From: Butyrivibrio sp.
Lineage (GTDB): Bacteria > Bacillota > Clostridia > Lachnospirales > Lachnospiraceae
NCBI GenBank assembly: GCA_022486625.1
Contig: JAKVKH010000006.1
Location: 1-64,000 of the forward strand
DNA: 64,000 bases
Direction: 5' to 3'
The notes under the pieces were generated by a model. It was given only the letters and a program-made list of their open reading frames with translations. It ran no database searches and had not been told where the DNA came from. This document shows, in pieces, positions 15,340 through 24,037 of the stretch (its first letter is position 1; every line of letters starts with the position of its first letter). The translations under genes were made by a program, and so were the position numbers.

Positions 15340-16260
15340 ATGAAGATTACAACAAGACAGTTTCGGATTTTAACGGATATAAATCTGATCTGGGATTTCT
15401 TTGTGGAAATCTATGACAGAGAACACAGAAACGGTGTGGCGGCACCTTTTTTTGAATATGCGATTTCTTCTTCATGGATGGATACGAGCTACCAGTTTTT
15501 GAATCGCATATGGTTTGATGAAGACAGGGTTGTAGCTTTTGTCTTCAATGAATCTCCGGTTACTGACATATATTTTAAGGTCAGACCGGGATATGAGTTC
15601 CTGGCGGGGGAACTGGTTGATTATGCTATAAACTGTATGCCGAACTTTGAGGGAAAACAGCAGTTAATGCTTTTTAACGGACAGGAATTCCTGATAGAAG
15701 AAGTCAAAAGGCGGGGCTTTTCTTTGGCGTATGATTATGAAAGCAGAGAGTTCGACTACCATAACGAACTGAATTACCCGCTTCCGGAAGGATTTTATTT
15801 TGTAAATCCGTCAGAAGCTGATCCGGTGAAACTGGCTGAATGCTGCTGGTATGGTTTTGATCATGGGAAAGAGAAGCCTTTTGAAAACTGGGACAGACAG
15901 GATGATTCAATGGACTGGACGCCTGAAAAGGGCTACAAGGGCATACTGAGGGCTATGATGGCACCTTCACCGCATGCCACATACGGCTATGACGTAATAA
16001 TTGCGGATGACAAAGGAAAATATGTCTGTTACTCCGGAATGTGGTGGGTTCCTGAAAATAAACTTGCATATATGGAACCGCTTTGCACGATCCCCGAATA
16101 CCGTCATCGGGGTCTTGCCGCCGCAGCATTATCCAGGCATTATCATATACTAAAGCCTCTCGGGGCAACCCATATGACCGGAGGCGGAGATCCTTTTTAT
16201 GAAAAACTGGGATATGGACAGGGAATTCACTGGTATTGCTGGCAGGCATATGATGATTGA
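15340..16260 (+). CDS. GNAT family acetyltransferase, two-domain type
   Basis: The protein has 306 residues, about twice a single GNAT, with a weak N-terminal GNAT-like half (residues 1-140) and a clear C-terminal half: YVCYSGMWWVPENKLAYMEPLCTIPEYRHRGLAAAAL, in which RHRGLA is the acetyl-CoA pyrophosphate loop, followed by the FYEKLGYG block. ATG 15340 follows AGAGGAG. The acceptor is unknown; tandem GNATs of this kind act on small amines or antibiotics in known cases. The remnant of another GNAT overlaps its last 11 bases. Confidence 0.85.
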   Translation: MKITTRQFRILTDINLIWDFFVEIYDREHRNGVAAPFFEYAISSSWMDTSYQFLNRIWFDEDRVVAFVFNESPVTDIYFKVRPGYEFLAGELVDYAINCMPNFEGKQQLMLFNGQEFLIEEVKRRGFSLAYDYESREFDYHNELNYPLPEGFYFVNPSEADPVKLAECCWYGFDHGKEKPFENWDRQDDSMDWTPEKGYKGILRAMMAPSPHATYGYDVIIADDKGKYVCYSGMWWVPENKLAYMEPLCTIPEYRHRGLAAAALSRHYHILKPLGATHMTGGGDPFYEKLGYGQGIHWYCWQAYDD

Positions 16261-16402
16261 TACGTCTGAGCAGGGCAAGGGATACGGCCAGGCAGCATTG
16301 CAGAAAGTGTTGGATTATATCCGTAAAAAAACGTTTGGAGATTCTGACCGTGTTGCGTTAACCTGTAATAAAGACAATCAAATTGCTATGCAGCTTCACT
16401 GA
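16250..16402 (+). pseudogene. GNAT remnant (acetyl-CoA loop fragment)
   Basis: MIDTSEQGKGYGQAALQKVLDYI is the acetyl-CoA loop and following helix of a spermidine/spermine-type GNAT. The fragment runs only to a TGA after MQLH; the expected FGF C-terminal block is out of frame or absent, and the N-terminal half is missing because the 5' end is fused to the preceding GNAT gene. It is a truncated relic with no own ribosome site. Confidence 0.65.
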
Positions 16403-16481
16403 TGACAGACGTTTCGGACATATAACTCTCGATCTGCCGGGGTGTTAATGAAGAAAATAAGATAAAAATCGGGAGGGCAGA

Positions 16482-16880
16482 ATGATCAGATATAAAACCA
16501 GTAAGGAATTTGATGTGGAACAGATCCGTGACCTGTTTTTATCGGTTAACTGGACTTCTGGTAAATATCCTGAGAAAATAGTCAGGGGACTCAGAAATTC
16601 TTCTGCGGTAATCAGTGCCTGGGATGGAGAAAAACTGATCGGCTTGGTTCGTTCCCTTGATGATGGTGAAACGGTTGCCTTTTTACACTACTTACTGGTC
16701 AATCCAAAATATCAGGGAGCACATATAGGCGCTGAACTGATGGAACGGGTATTAGATGGATATAAGGACTTTTTGTATATAAAGATTATGCCTTCAGACC
16801 CTGCCACAATTCCTTTTTATGAGAAATTTGGGTTTAAGCAATATGGTAATTATTCTGCATTGGAAATAAAAAGGCTGTAA
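16482..16880 (+). CDS. GNAT family acetyltransferase
   Basis: This 132-residue single-domain GNAT has WDGEKLIGLVRSL (strand 4 region), FLHYLLVNPKYQGAHIGAEL (central strand and acetyl-CoA loop with Q-G-A-H-I-G in place of the usual Q/R-x-x-G-x-G/A) and IPFYEKFGF. The ATG follows GGGAGGGC. It appears intact and of normal length. The loop variant with H is less common but compatible with binding. The acetyl acceptor is not predictable. Confidence 0.85.
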   Translation: MIRYKTSKEFDVEQIRDLFLSVNWTSGKYPEKIVRGLRNSSAVISAWDGEKLIGLVRSLDDGETVAFLHYLLVNPKYQGAHIGAELMERVLDGYKDFLYIKIMPSDPATIPFYEKFGFKQYGNYSALEIKRL

Positions 16881-16944
16881 CGCATGCTGGTTTGCCGGAA
16901 TGTCAAAGAAAAGCCGATAGAATAGATGATGGAGGGATGTCTTT

Positions 16945-17355
16945 ATGAGACTGGATGGATTCGGACTGTTTGTAAATGATATGGGCAATATGATCAGGTT
17001 TTACAGAGACGTGCTTGGCTTTGAAATAAAAGAGAATGAAGATACATCAAATGTATACCTGGTTAAGGATGGCACATTGTTTCTGCTTTATGGGCGAAAG
17101 GATTTCGAGAATATGACAGGCAGAACATATGAATATGTGAATGGGTTGAACGGTCATACAGAAATGGCTCTTTATGTTGATACTTTCAATGAAGTAGATG
17201 CTGAGTTTAAAAATGCAGTAGATAAAGGGGCAACTCCTGTACTTGAGCCTACAACAGAGCCCTGGGGACAGAGAACCTGTTTTATTGCTGACCCTGAAGG
17301 AAATATAATTGAGATAGGATCCTGGAATAAACCGTTTGAGAGTAAAGATGCATAA
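16945..17355 (+). CDS. VOC family (glyoxalase-like) protein
   Basis: This 136-residue protein has the two paired beta-alpha-beta-beta-beta modules of the vicinal oxygen chelate fold: LFVNDMGNMIRFYRDVLGFE in the first half and HTEMALYVDT... PWGQRTCFIADPEGNIIEIG in the second, with the metal-ligand Glu in IIEIG. Members are glyoxalases, dioxygenases or drug-binding proteins; the exact role is open. The ATG follows ATGGAGGGATG with good spacing. The isomerase-like gene begins 55 bases downstream in the same direction. Confidence 0.85.
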   Translation: MRLDGFGLFVNDMGNMIRFYRDVLGFEIKENEDTSNVYLVKDGTLFLLYGRKDFENMTGRTYEYVNGLNGHTEMALYVDTFNEVDAEFKNAVDKGATPVLEPTTEPWGQRTCFIADPEGNIIEIGSWNKPFESKDA

Positions 17356-17410
17356 ATTCGGATTTCCCGTAATTAACACAATTGATGACAATACGAGGAG
17401 AGACAGAACG

Positions 17411-18250
17411 ATGCAGCTTGGAATGCCGACTTTAATAGAAAATACATCACTGGAAGAAAATGTTTCGTTATGCAGGAAACTTGGATTGAACTTCATAGAG
17501 CTTAATATGAATTTCCCGGAGTACCAGATTGATCAGATTGAAAATGTACCGTATTTTGAACAGATCGCTCATGACAATGAGATATACTATACCATACATC
17601 TCGATGAGAATTTAAACGTGGCTGATTATAATCCGCTGGTCAGAACTGCATATTTAGAGACGGTCAGAAGGACGGTAGAGGCAGCAAAGTGCTTTCAGCC
17701 TCTGATACAGAAATATGGAGATGAAAGTCAGCCGATGACTCTCAACATGCATATGAATCATGGCATTTATATTACCTTACCGGATAAAAAAGTCAGAATG
17801 TATGAGAGAAATTACCAGCTATATGAACAGTATTTTGATGAGTTCAGAGAATTGTGTGAAGAATGGATCGGCGACGCAGATATTCGAATCGTTATAGAAA
17901 ACACGGACGGTTTCTTTGACTTTGAGAAAAGAGTGATTGACAGGCTGCTTACGAGTTCTGTCTTCGCACTGACATGGGATATCGGTCACTCGAAAGCAAC
18001 AAAAGAAGTGGATCTGCCGTATATCATGGCGCATGAAGATCGATTGATTCATTTTCATATTCATGATGGGAAAGAGAATCCGCCAAAGAATCATCTGGCA
18101 TTAGGAGATGGCGAAACAGACCTGAAATCCCGGTTGGCATTAGCAGAAAAATGTAATGCAAGATGTGTTCTGGAAACAAAGACGATCGAAGCACTTCAAA
18201 AATCAGTGGCGTGGATGAAAACGGAGGCTCAGGATGAATGTGGTAATTGA
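17411..18250 (+). CDS. Sugar phosphate isomerase/epimerase-like TIM barrel protein
   Basis: This 279-residue protein matches the xylose isomerase-like (AP endonuclease 2) TIM barrel: MNFPEYQ early, IVIENTDGFF (metal-ligand Glu on a central strand), LTWDIGHS with the metal His, and HFHIHDG with a further His-Asp pair, then a late Glu in CVLETK. Members isomerise or epimerise sugars, or process phosphorylated acids, with a divalent metal. ATG 17411 follows CGAGGAGAG; an in-frame TTG at 17336 lies inside the VOC gene. The GNAT gene starts 17 bases before its stop, so the two are translationally coupled. Confidence 0.8.
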   Translation: MQLGMPTLIENTSLEENVSLCRKLGLNFIELNMNFPEYQIDQIENVPYFEQIAHDNEIYYTIHLDENLNVADYNPLVRTAYLETVRRTVEAAKCFQPLIQKYGDESQPMTLNMHMNHGIYITLPDKKVRMYERNYQLYEQYFDEFRELCEEWIGDADIRIVIENTDGFFDFEKRVIDRLLTSSVFALTWDIGHSKATKEVDLPYIMAHEDRLIHFHIHDGKENPPKNHLALGDGETDLKSRLALAEKCNARCVLETKTIEALQKSVAWMKTEAQDECGN

Positions 18251-18722
18251 TCAATATTGTGAGGAAGAGGTTCCTGCAATGTGCCGGATCTGGAATGATG
18301 TGGTAGAAGAGGGAATAGCTTTCCCACAGGAGGAAATGCTGACAGATGATGCGGCTGAAGTTTTCTTCGCATCTCAGTCATACTGTGCTGTGGCAAAAGA
18401 TGAGAGCGGGCATGTATATGGTTTGTATATTCTGCATCCGAATAATGTGGGGCGGTGCGGTCATATATGCAATGCAAGCTATGCTGTTGATAAATCTGCA
18501 AGAGGTCTCCATATTGGAGAACAGCTGGTTAAAGATTGCCTGATTCAGGGGAAAAAGCATGGATTCCGGGTGCTCCAGTTTAATGCTGTCGTTGCTTCAA
18601 ATATACATGCGAGACATTTATACGAGCGATCAGGATTTCAACCTTTGGGGGTCATCCCCGGGGGCTTCCGTATGAAAGACGGATCCTACGAGGATATCTG
18701 CCCGTATTATCATGTATTGTGA
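18234..18722 (+). CDS. GNAT family acetyltransferase
   Basis: This 162-residue protein has the acetyl-CoA loop in KSARGLHIGEQLV, and HARHLYERSGF with MKDGSYEDICPYYH at the end, a pattern typical of single-domain GNATs acting on small amines. Its ATG lies within the isomerase-like gene (18234 against stop 18250), preceded by ACGGAGG, so translation is coupled. It is followed after 40 bases by another GNAT. It appears intact. Confidence 0.85.
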   Translation: MNVVIDQYCEEEVPAMCRIWNDVVEEGIAFPQEEMLTDDAAEVFFASQSYCAVAKDESGHVYGLYILHPNNVGRCGHICNASYAVDKSARGLHIGEQLVKDCLIQGKKHGFRVLQFNAVVASNIHARHLYERSGFQPLGVIPGGFRMKDGSYEDICPYYHVL

Positions 18723-18762
18723 GAATCAGGAAATTCGAAAACAAATAAAAGGAGCGGCAACA

Positions 18763-19311
18763 ATGAGATTTGAACCTGAAGAAATTAAGGATAGACTGGG
18801 ACGCACGATTGTTCTCAGAAATGCGGAGCTTTCAGACGCAGATGACCTGATCAGGTACCTGAAAGTCACTACGGGTGAGACACCGTTTCTGATCAGGGAG
18901 CCTGATGAGGTTACACTGACACCTGAACAGGAGAATGAGTTTATTAAAGGCAGAATATCAGACGAAAGAGAACTGATGCTTATTGCAACAATTGATGGAA
19001 AGCATATTGGTAATTGCTCGCTGATGCGTATCGGACCATATAAAAGATATGCGCATCGCTGTGAGGTTGCAATTGCATTATATCAGGAATACTGCGGGAT
19101 CGGAATTGGAAGCCGGATGCTGCAGACTGTTCTGGATGTGGCGAAGAAAGCCGGGTATGAACAGGCAGAACTTGAAGTGATAGCCGATAATACGGGCGCA
19201 GTTTCACTTTATCAGAAATTGGGATTCATAAAATACGGTCAGTTTCCGCAAAATATGAAGTATGCAGATGGAACATACGCCGATGCTGACTGGATGATGA
19301 AGAAGCTTTGA
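18763..19311 (+). CDS. GNAT family acetyltransferase
   Basis: This 182-residue protein has IVLRNAELSDADDLIRYL at the start (first strand and helix), IGNCSLMRIG, QEYCGIGIGSRML (acetyl-CoA loop) and NTGAVSLYQKLGF at the end. The YADGTYADADWMMKKL tail is typical of GNATs related to RimL/PhnO types. ATG 18763 has AAAGGAGCGG upstream. Intact and co-directional with the preceding GNAT, but not closely similar to it, so a recent tandem duplication is not indicated. Confidence 0.85.
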   Translation: MRFEPEEIKDRLGRTIVLRNAELSDADDLIRYLKVTTGETPFLIREPDEVTLTPEQENEFIKGRISDERELMLIATIDGKHIGNCSLMRIGPYKRYAHRCEVAIALYQEYCGIGIGSRMLQTVLDVAKKAGYEQAELEVIADNTGAVSLYQKLGFIKYGQFPQNMKYADGTYADADWMMKKL

Positions 19312-19357
19312 GAAGATCAAAAGGTGAACTGAAAAACGGGAAGGGAAAGTACCGGAC

Positions 19358-20074
19358 ATGGCTACTTGGGTTACACATCTGATCATTGCGGATAAAGTAA
19401 TGGAAAAGATCCCTGAACTTGACAGAAGGGGATTTTGCGTTGGTAATATTGCGCCGGATTGTAATGTTGAAAGTGCAGACTGGAAAAGCTTTACGCCTTC
19501 CAGAAAAGTGACACACTGGATGATGAGCGAGAGCAAAACTGCTGCAGATACAGAACGTTTTGTGACAGAATATATGCAGCCGCATTGGAATGATTATTCT
19601 GCTGCAGATTATCATCCTTTTTTACTGGGGTATTATTGTCATTTACTGACAGATGTTGGATTTCAGACATTTATAAGGGATGAGAAAAGAGTGAAAGATG
19701 CCTGGAGCAGAATAAAGAAGCACCCTGTTTACACAGACCTGGTGAATGGCGCAGAAGAAAACTGGGATAATTATAAACTGATCATGCCCAAAAATAAAAT
19801 AATGCATGAATTATACTGCATGGAAGCCGAGTATCTGAATGAACATCCGGAGAGCAGCTATATTTCAGAAATACTGCCTTTGAAGGAATACCCGGATTAT
19901 CTGGATTATATGCCGAAAGGCTGCATCGCAAGAAAAGTAGAAGTTATGGGCTATTTACCTGAGACAGAGGCGAATTTTGAACCGGTCGTTTTTTCAAGGG
20001 CAGAGTATCTGAATTTTATTCAGCATACGGTGGAAGAATTATGCCGGGCGACTGACAGATACGCCGGGCATTGA
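19358..20074 (+). CDS. Zinc-dependent phospholipase C-like protein
   Basis: This 238-residue protein carries the histidine/aspartate pattern of the zinc-dependent phospholipase C family (PF00882-like): THLIIADKVM at the N-terminus, GNIAPDCN, and HPFLLGYYCHLLTD in the middle. No signal peptide is seen, so it is probably cytoplasmic and not a secreted toxin; relatives of this length in Clostridia have unknown substrates. The ATG at 19358 follows GGGAAAGTACC at moderate spacing. A ribosome-site-bearing gene for the transcarbamylase-like protein starts 47 bases later. Confidence 0.7.
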   Translation: MATWVTHLIIADKVMEKIPELDRRGFCVGNIAPDCNVESADWKSFTPSRKVTHWMMSESKTAADTERFVTEYMQPHWNDYSAADYHPFLLGYYCHLLTDVGFQTFIRDEKRVKDAWSRIKKHPVYTDLVNGAEENWDNYKLIMPKNKIMHELYCMEAEYLNEHPESSYISEILPLKEYPDYLDYMPKGCIARKVEVMGYLPETEANFEPVVFSRAEYLNFIQHTVEELCRATDRYAGH

Positions 20075-20121
20075 CGGAAGAGTTCATAGAGGAGTGAAGG
20101 CAATTGCTTCAGGAGAATAAC

Positions 20122-20988
20122 ATGAAGGATCTGATAAGACTGACGGACCTGAGCAGGGACGATATTCAGGAAATATTCGAAACAGCTGATCATTTATGCA
20201 TAGAAAAAAGCAATTTGCTTGGCGGGAAAAGTATTGTATTGTTTTTCCCTGCTGCAAGCATCAGAACGCGCATGACATTTGAAAAGGGGATTGCTGATCT
20301 TGGCGGGCAATCTGTTCTTTTTCCCACCGAAGCACTTGATAAGAAAGAAGATTTGAAGGATGTTTGCGGTTATCTTGAAAATTGGGCAGATGCGATTATC
20401 GTAAGACACAGAGATATCGGCAAAATTGATGAGATGGCGGGGAATCTGTCAATCCCTGTGATCAATGCCATGACTGACGATAATCATCCCTGCGAAATTC
20501 TTTCCGATCTGTATGCATTGTCAAAATGCAGAAAAGATATGAGTAAAGACAGATATCTGTTTTGCGGTGCATGTGGGAATATAGGATTTGCATGGAAAGA
20601 GGCTTCAAGGGTCTTAGGGTTCGAGCTGACGCAGTGCTGCCCCGCCGGGTATGAGATGAGCGGAGTGACAGTGAGCCACTCCTTGCAGGAAGCAATAAAA
20701 GGAAAAGATATCATATGTACAGATTCTGTTGCACCTCAGGAACTGGCGGATTTCAGGGATTATCAGATTACTTCTGAAGTCATGAGAGAGGCAAATCCCG
20801 GGGCGCTGCTGAATCCCTGTCCGCCTTTTTACAGAGGAGAGGAAGTGTCTGCTGAGGTTATTGAGTCTGACTATTTTGTCGGTTATGAATTCAAAAAACA
20901 CCTTCTGGAAATCCAGCAGGCGGTATTGCTTCATTGTCTAACGTTTTGTGGATGCAAAAAACAGACAAAGGGAGGTGTTGATACATGA
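20122..20988 (+). CDS. Divergent aspartate/ornithine carbamoyltransferase-like protein
   Basis: This 288-residue protein keeps the carbamoyl-phosphate motif SIRTR (residues 46-50, consensus S-x-R-T-R) and the two-domain layout of transcarbamylases. At the second conserved site HPxQ it has HPCE (122-125), at HCLP it has NPCP (231-234, followed by RGEEVS as in OTCases), and no SMG ornithine loop is present. It may bind carbamoyl phosphate but accept a different nucleophile. ATG 20122 follows CAGGAG; a TTG at 20104 is less likely. It overlaps the next gene by ATGA, linking it to a cysteine-rich small protein. Confidence 0.75.
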   Translation: MKDLIRLTDLSRDDIQEIFETADHLCIEKSNLLGGKSIVLFFPAASIRTRMTFEKGIADLGGQSVLFPTEALDKKEDLKDVCGYLENWADAIIVRHRDIGKIDEMAGNLSIPVINAMTDDNHPCEILSDLYALSKCRKDMSKDRYLFCGACGNIGFAWKEASRVLGFELTQCCPAGYEMSGVTVSHSLQEAIKGKDIICTDSVAPQELADFRDYQITSEVMREANPGALLNPCPPFYRGEEVSAEVIESDYFVGYEFKKHLLEIQQAVLLHCLTFCGCKKQTKGGVDT

Positions 20989-21188
20989 AATCACTGTTGA
21001 TCAAAGATACCACAAGAGATGAACGTGCAGCTATAGTCGCATCATCACTTGGAAACTGCGGCACCTGTGATCTGTGTGGCGCCTGCGGAGGAGTTTCGGT
21101 TTATGAAGATTACATAGAGGGCAAAAAAGAACTGAGCGAAATCAATGAGGAAATATCCGCAAGGACAGCCGGGAAAGTTGTCAGGTAA
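20985..21188 (+). CDS. Cysteine-rich small protein coupled to the transcarbamylase-like gene
   Basis: This 67-residue protein starts at ATG 20985, overlapping the preceding stop as ATGA, with AAAGGGAGG upstream. It has four cysteines in N-C-G-T-C-D-L-C-G-A-C-G-G (residues 25-37), a spacing C-x2-C-x2-C-x2-C that could bind zinc or an iron-sulfur cluster. The C-terminal part (YEDYIEGKKELSEIN) recalls a widespread small clostridial family of unknown function. The stop-start overlap suggests the two proteins work together. Confidence 0.7.
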   Translation: MKSLLIKDTTRDERAAIVASSLGNCGTCDLCGACGGVSVYEDYIEGKKELSEINEEISARTAGKVVR

Positions 21189-21193
21189 TGCTT

Positions 21194-21517
21194 TTATGCA
21201 ACTTCATCGGAACGGCTTTCGTTTTCTTCATCACGTTCGGCGTCGAGACGGATGTTTCTGCGGTAAAGCACTATGTCGATGGAAACCATGGCAATATCAG
21301 CGAGGTAGAACCATACGGAGAGTGCCAGATTTCCGGTCTGTGCGAATGCGACAAATTTTCCGGAAAGACCGAAGAGATAGCCGATAATTACAATGAATTC
21401 AAAGATTACACTTTTGCCCTTTGCTGTTCTGGATTTGTATGATTTGGCAATGTTAAAGGGCCATGAAACACCAAAAAGTACAAGCATTGCAATTTCTGTA
21501 AATTCAATATATGTCAT
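21194..21517 (-). CDS. SemiSWEET/PQ-loop-like small membrane protein
   Basis: This 107-residue protein has three hydrophobic segments (about 8-24, 38-58, 64-84). FGVSWPFNIAKSYKSRTAKGKS contains the W-P-F and K-S-x-T-x-x-G-K-S features seen in bacterial PQ-loop/SemiSWEET proteins, which form dimers that carry small sugars or other metabolites. The start ATG (21515-21517) follows GAGGAGAAAA on the minus strand. It is divergent from the LysR gene, 118 bases apart, the usual layout for a LysR regulator and its target. A basic/acidic tail follows the last segment. Confidence 0.7.
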   Translation of the reverse strand: MTYIEFTEIAMLVLFGVSWPFNIAKSYKSRTAKGKSVIFEFIVIIGYLFGLSGKFVAFAQTGNLALSVWFYLADIAMVSIDIVLYRRNIRLDAERDEENESRSDEVA

Positions 21518-21635
21518 GATTTTTCTCCTCGTATTCTCAATTTCTGACCAAACCATATGTATCATACACGATTGATTTCTATTTGTGAAATTCTTATAAT
21601 GGATGAAAAGAATACTTAAAAGGTATGGTAACACT

Positions 21636-22511
21636 ATGGATCTCAATAAACTGGTATACTTTGTAACTGTCGCTGAAAAACAGAATATCACCTATGCTGC
21701 CGAAGCACTTCATATGACGCAGCCGCCGCTGAGCAGAGCCATGAAAGAACTTGAGGAAGAACTCGGCGTAACGCTGTTTATCAGAGGCAAAAGAAAATTT
21801 GCACTGACAGAAGAGGGGAGATATTTTCTCGAGCAGGCGAACAATATACTGAGAATCGCTGATCATACAAAAGCGCATCTTTGCAAAATGCAGGATGAAG
21901 CATTGTCGGGAAAACTTCGTCTTGGAACGACCGAGTCGGCTGCAGGAGAGATCCTTCCGGGGATTATCAGCCATATGAGACAGATGTATCCGAAAGCACG
22001 TTTTGAAGTGTATTGCGGTAACAGTGCAGACATCTGTAACAGACTGCGGTCAGGGCTGATTGACGTTGCTTTCGTCAGAAGTCCTTATGATCAGTCTGAT
22101 TTTGTTTCGAACTATGTGGGAAGACAGAAGCTGATTGCCTTTACGGGAACAGGTCACAGACTTGCAGACCGCGACGCAGTGACGGTGGAAGAACTGGCCG
22201 GGGAACCGCTGCTTCTGCCATCAAGGCCGGGCCTGCGCGACGAGATCCTGACCTGGTTTGACGGCATGGAGCCGAAGGCCAATGTACTGGTGGAGTATAA
22301 CCAGATCGCCAGCATCTGGCCTCTGGTTGCAATGAATATCGGCTGCGCGATCTGTCCTGAATCAGACCTGTTTCTGATGGATGATCGCAAACTTCATTTT
22401 ATGAATATTGAAGGTGCCGGGCATGACAGTGAACTTTTCGTCATTCATCTCAGAAATTCCGAGTTCACGCCGCTTGCCCGCGCCTTTACAGAACTTGCGC
22501 AGAAACAGTAA
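21636..22511 (+). CDS. LysR family transcriptional regulator
   Basis: This 291-residue protein opens with MDLNKLVYFVTVAEKQNITYAAEALHM.. and has the winged-helix signature with TQPPLSRAMKELEEELG, then a periplasmic-binding-protein-like effector domain (about 90-290) with LRLGTTESAAGEILPG. LysR proteins bind as tetramers upstream of targets and answer to a small ligand. ATG 21636 is preferred to ATG 21603 because the conserved LysR opening follows it directly. Its divergent neighbour, the SemiSWEET-like gene, is the most likely target. Confidence 0.9.
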   Translation: MDLNKLVYFVTVAEKQNITYAAEALHMTQPPLSRAMKELEEELGVTLFIRGKRKFALTEEGRYFLEQANNILRIADHTKAHLCKMQDEALSGKLRLGTTESAAGEILPGIISHMRQMYPKARFEVYCGNSADICNRLRSGLIDVAFVRSPYDQSDFVSNYVGRQKLIAFTGTGHRLADRDAVTVEELAGEPLLLPSRPGLRDEILTWFDGMEPKANVLVEYNQIASIWPLVAMNIGCAICPESDLFLMDDRKLHFMNIEGAGHDSELFVIHLRNSEFTPLARAFTELAQKQ

Positions 22512-22574
22512 AAAGCGATACAGTAATATAAAAACCGGTTGTGAACCGGAATCCGGCACACGAAGGAGAAAAAA

Positions 22575-23039
22575 GTGAGAATCAGAGAAGCAGATATTTC
22601 TGAGGCGGAACGCATCAGATCCATGGTTGATGAGACGATCAGAAAGATTTATCCCAGATATTATCCGGCAGGAGCAGTGGATTTTTTTCTTCAGCATCAT
22701 AATCTGCAGAACATTTTGGAAGACATAAAAAGCAGACGGGTATTTGTGTGTGTGGATGAAGCAGCCGGAGTTGTCGGTACAGTAACAGTTAAAGATAATG
22801 CGATCAACAGACTGTTTGTATTACCGGGCCGGCAAAGAAAAGGCTATGGAGGGAAGCTGCTGGATTTTGCCGAGAAAATGATTTCGGAAAGGTATTCAGA
22901 AGTCGTAATTGATGCATCATTTGCAGCCAAAAAGCTGTATCTTACGAGAGGATATAAAGATAAATCGTTTGAAATTATTACGACAGATAATGGAGATTAT
23001 CTGTGCTATGATACCATGATACGGGAACTCGACGGTTAA
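22575..23039 (+). CDS. GNAT family acetyltransferase
   Basis: This 154-residue protein has MRIREADISEAERI, VVGTVTVKDNAINRLFVLPGRQRKGYGGKLL (acetyl-CoA loop) and a C-terminal KKLYLTRGYK block. It starts at GTG 22575 with GAAGGAG upstream. It resembles the elaA/PhnO-type small GNATs with unknown acceptor. It follows the LysR gene after 63 bases and precedes the homocysteine methyltransferase-like gene after 44, so it may be part of that transcript. Confidence 0.85.
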   Translation: MRIREADISEAERIRSMVDETIRKIYPRYYPAGAVDFFLQHHNLQNILEDIKSRRVFVCVDEAAGVVGTVTVKDNAINRLFVLPGRQRKGYGGKLLDFAEKMISERYSEVVIDASFAAKKLYLTRGYKDKSFEIITTDNGDYLCYDTMIRELDG

Positions 23040-23083
23040 CAGGAGAGAAAACACAGGGAACATTACGTGCCGGAGGAGATGCT

Positions 23084-24001
23084 ATGAATTTTACAGACTG
23101 TATTAACGGCAGAGAGAGTATCCTCATGGAGGGTGCTTTAGGCGAACGGTTGAAACGGGAATATCATCTTACATTCGATGACAACGTAGTTATGGCAAGC
23201 CTGGTTTATTCTGAAGAGGGAAGACGGGCATTGGATCAGCTGTGGTCAGAATATGCGGAGATTGCGCTGGCATATCATCTGCCGTTTCTGGCAACAACAC
23301 CGACCCGCCGGGTAAACAGAGAAAGTATTGAAAAAACGCAGTTTGATGACTCGATTATCCGCGATAATGTCAGGTTTCTGAGATCCGTGCAGGAAAATCA
23401 GAAGGCTGAAATGTTCGTGGGCGGATTATTGGGATGTCATGGAGATGCCTATACAGGACAGAATGCGTTACAACTGAAAGAGGCGGAACAGTTTCATGAC
23501 TGGGAAGTAAAGCTGTTTGCAGAAGCGGGTGTTGATTTCCTGTATGCAGCACTGATCCCGGATGTGGAAGAGGCAGCAGGAATAGCACTGGCAGTTCAGA
23601 AGTACAAAGTACCATATATCATCAGCTTTACAATTCAAAGCGATGGCTGCCTGATTGATGGAACAAGAATATCGGATGCAATAGAATACATTGATAAAAT
23701 GACGGATGATATGCCGGTGTGTTATATGACGAACTGTGTGCATCCGGTGATAGTGAGACCGGCGTTAATGCAGCCGTTTAACTGCAATGATACGGTTTAC
23801 AGAAGATTCTGGGGAATTCAGGCCAATACTTCACCGCTGTCCTACGCTGAACTGGATCATGCAGAAGATCTGAAAACATCTGATCCGGTGATACTTGCGG
23901 AGGAGATGATTAAACTTCGGGAAAATAATCACATTAAAATCTTTGGCGGATGCTGCGGAACAGATGGCAGACATATGAAAGAGATTGCGCGGAGAATGTG
24001 A
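23084..24001 (+). CDS. Homocysteine S-methyltransferase family protein
   Basis: This 305-residue TIM barrel has the zinc-ligand cysteines of the betaine-homocysteine/MetH N-terminal family: NCVHP in the middle and GGCCGTDGRHM at the end. It opens with ILMEGALGERLKREY, as in MmuM-type enzymes, and should transfer a methyl from S-methylmethionine, betaine or a related donor to homocysteine, or use another thiol. The donor cannot be read here. The ATG follows CGGAGGAG. It converges on the glutathione peroxidase gene, 36 bases away, and no terminator is obvious between them. Confidence 0.85.
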   Translation: MNFTDCINGRESILMEGALGERLKREYHLTFDDNVVMASLVYSEEGRRALDQLWSEYAEIALAYHLPFLATTPTRRVNRESIEKTQFDDSIIRDNVRFLRSVQENQKAEMFVGGLLGCHGDAYTGQNALQLKEAEQFHDWEVKLFAEAGVDFLYAALIPDVEEAAGIALAVQKYKVPYIISFTIQSDGCLIDGTRISDAIEYIDKMTDDMPVCYMTNCVHPVIVRPALMQPFNCNDTVYRRFWGIQANTSPLSYAELDHAEDLKTSDPVILAEEMIKLRENNHIKIFGGCCGTDGRHMKEIARRM

Positions 24002-24037
24002 TTATTTTCTGTATTCCCGCAGTTTAAACAGATACAT

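Noticed and set aside
9300..23039. Integron cassette array suggested by many small co-directional genes
   Set aside because: No attC-like imperfect palindromes recur between genes and no integron integrase is present.
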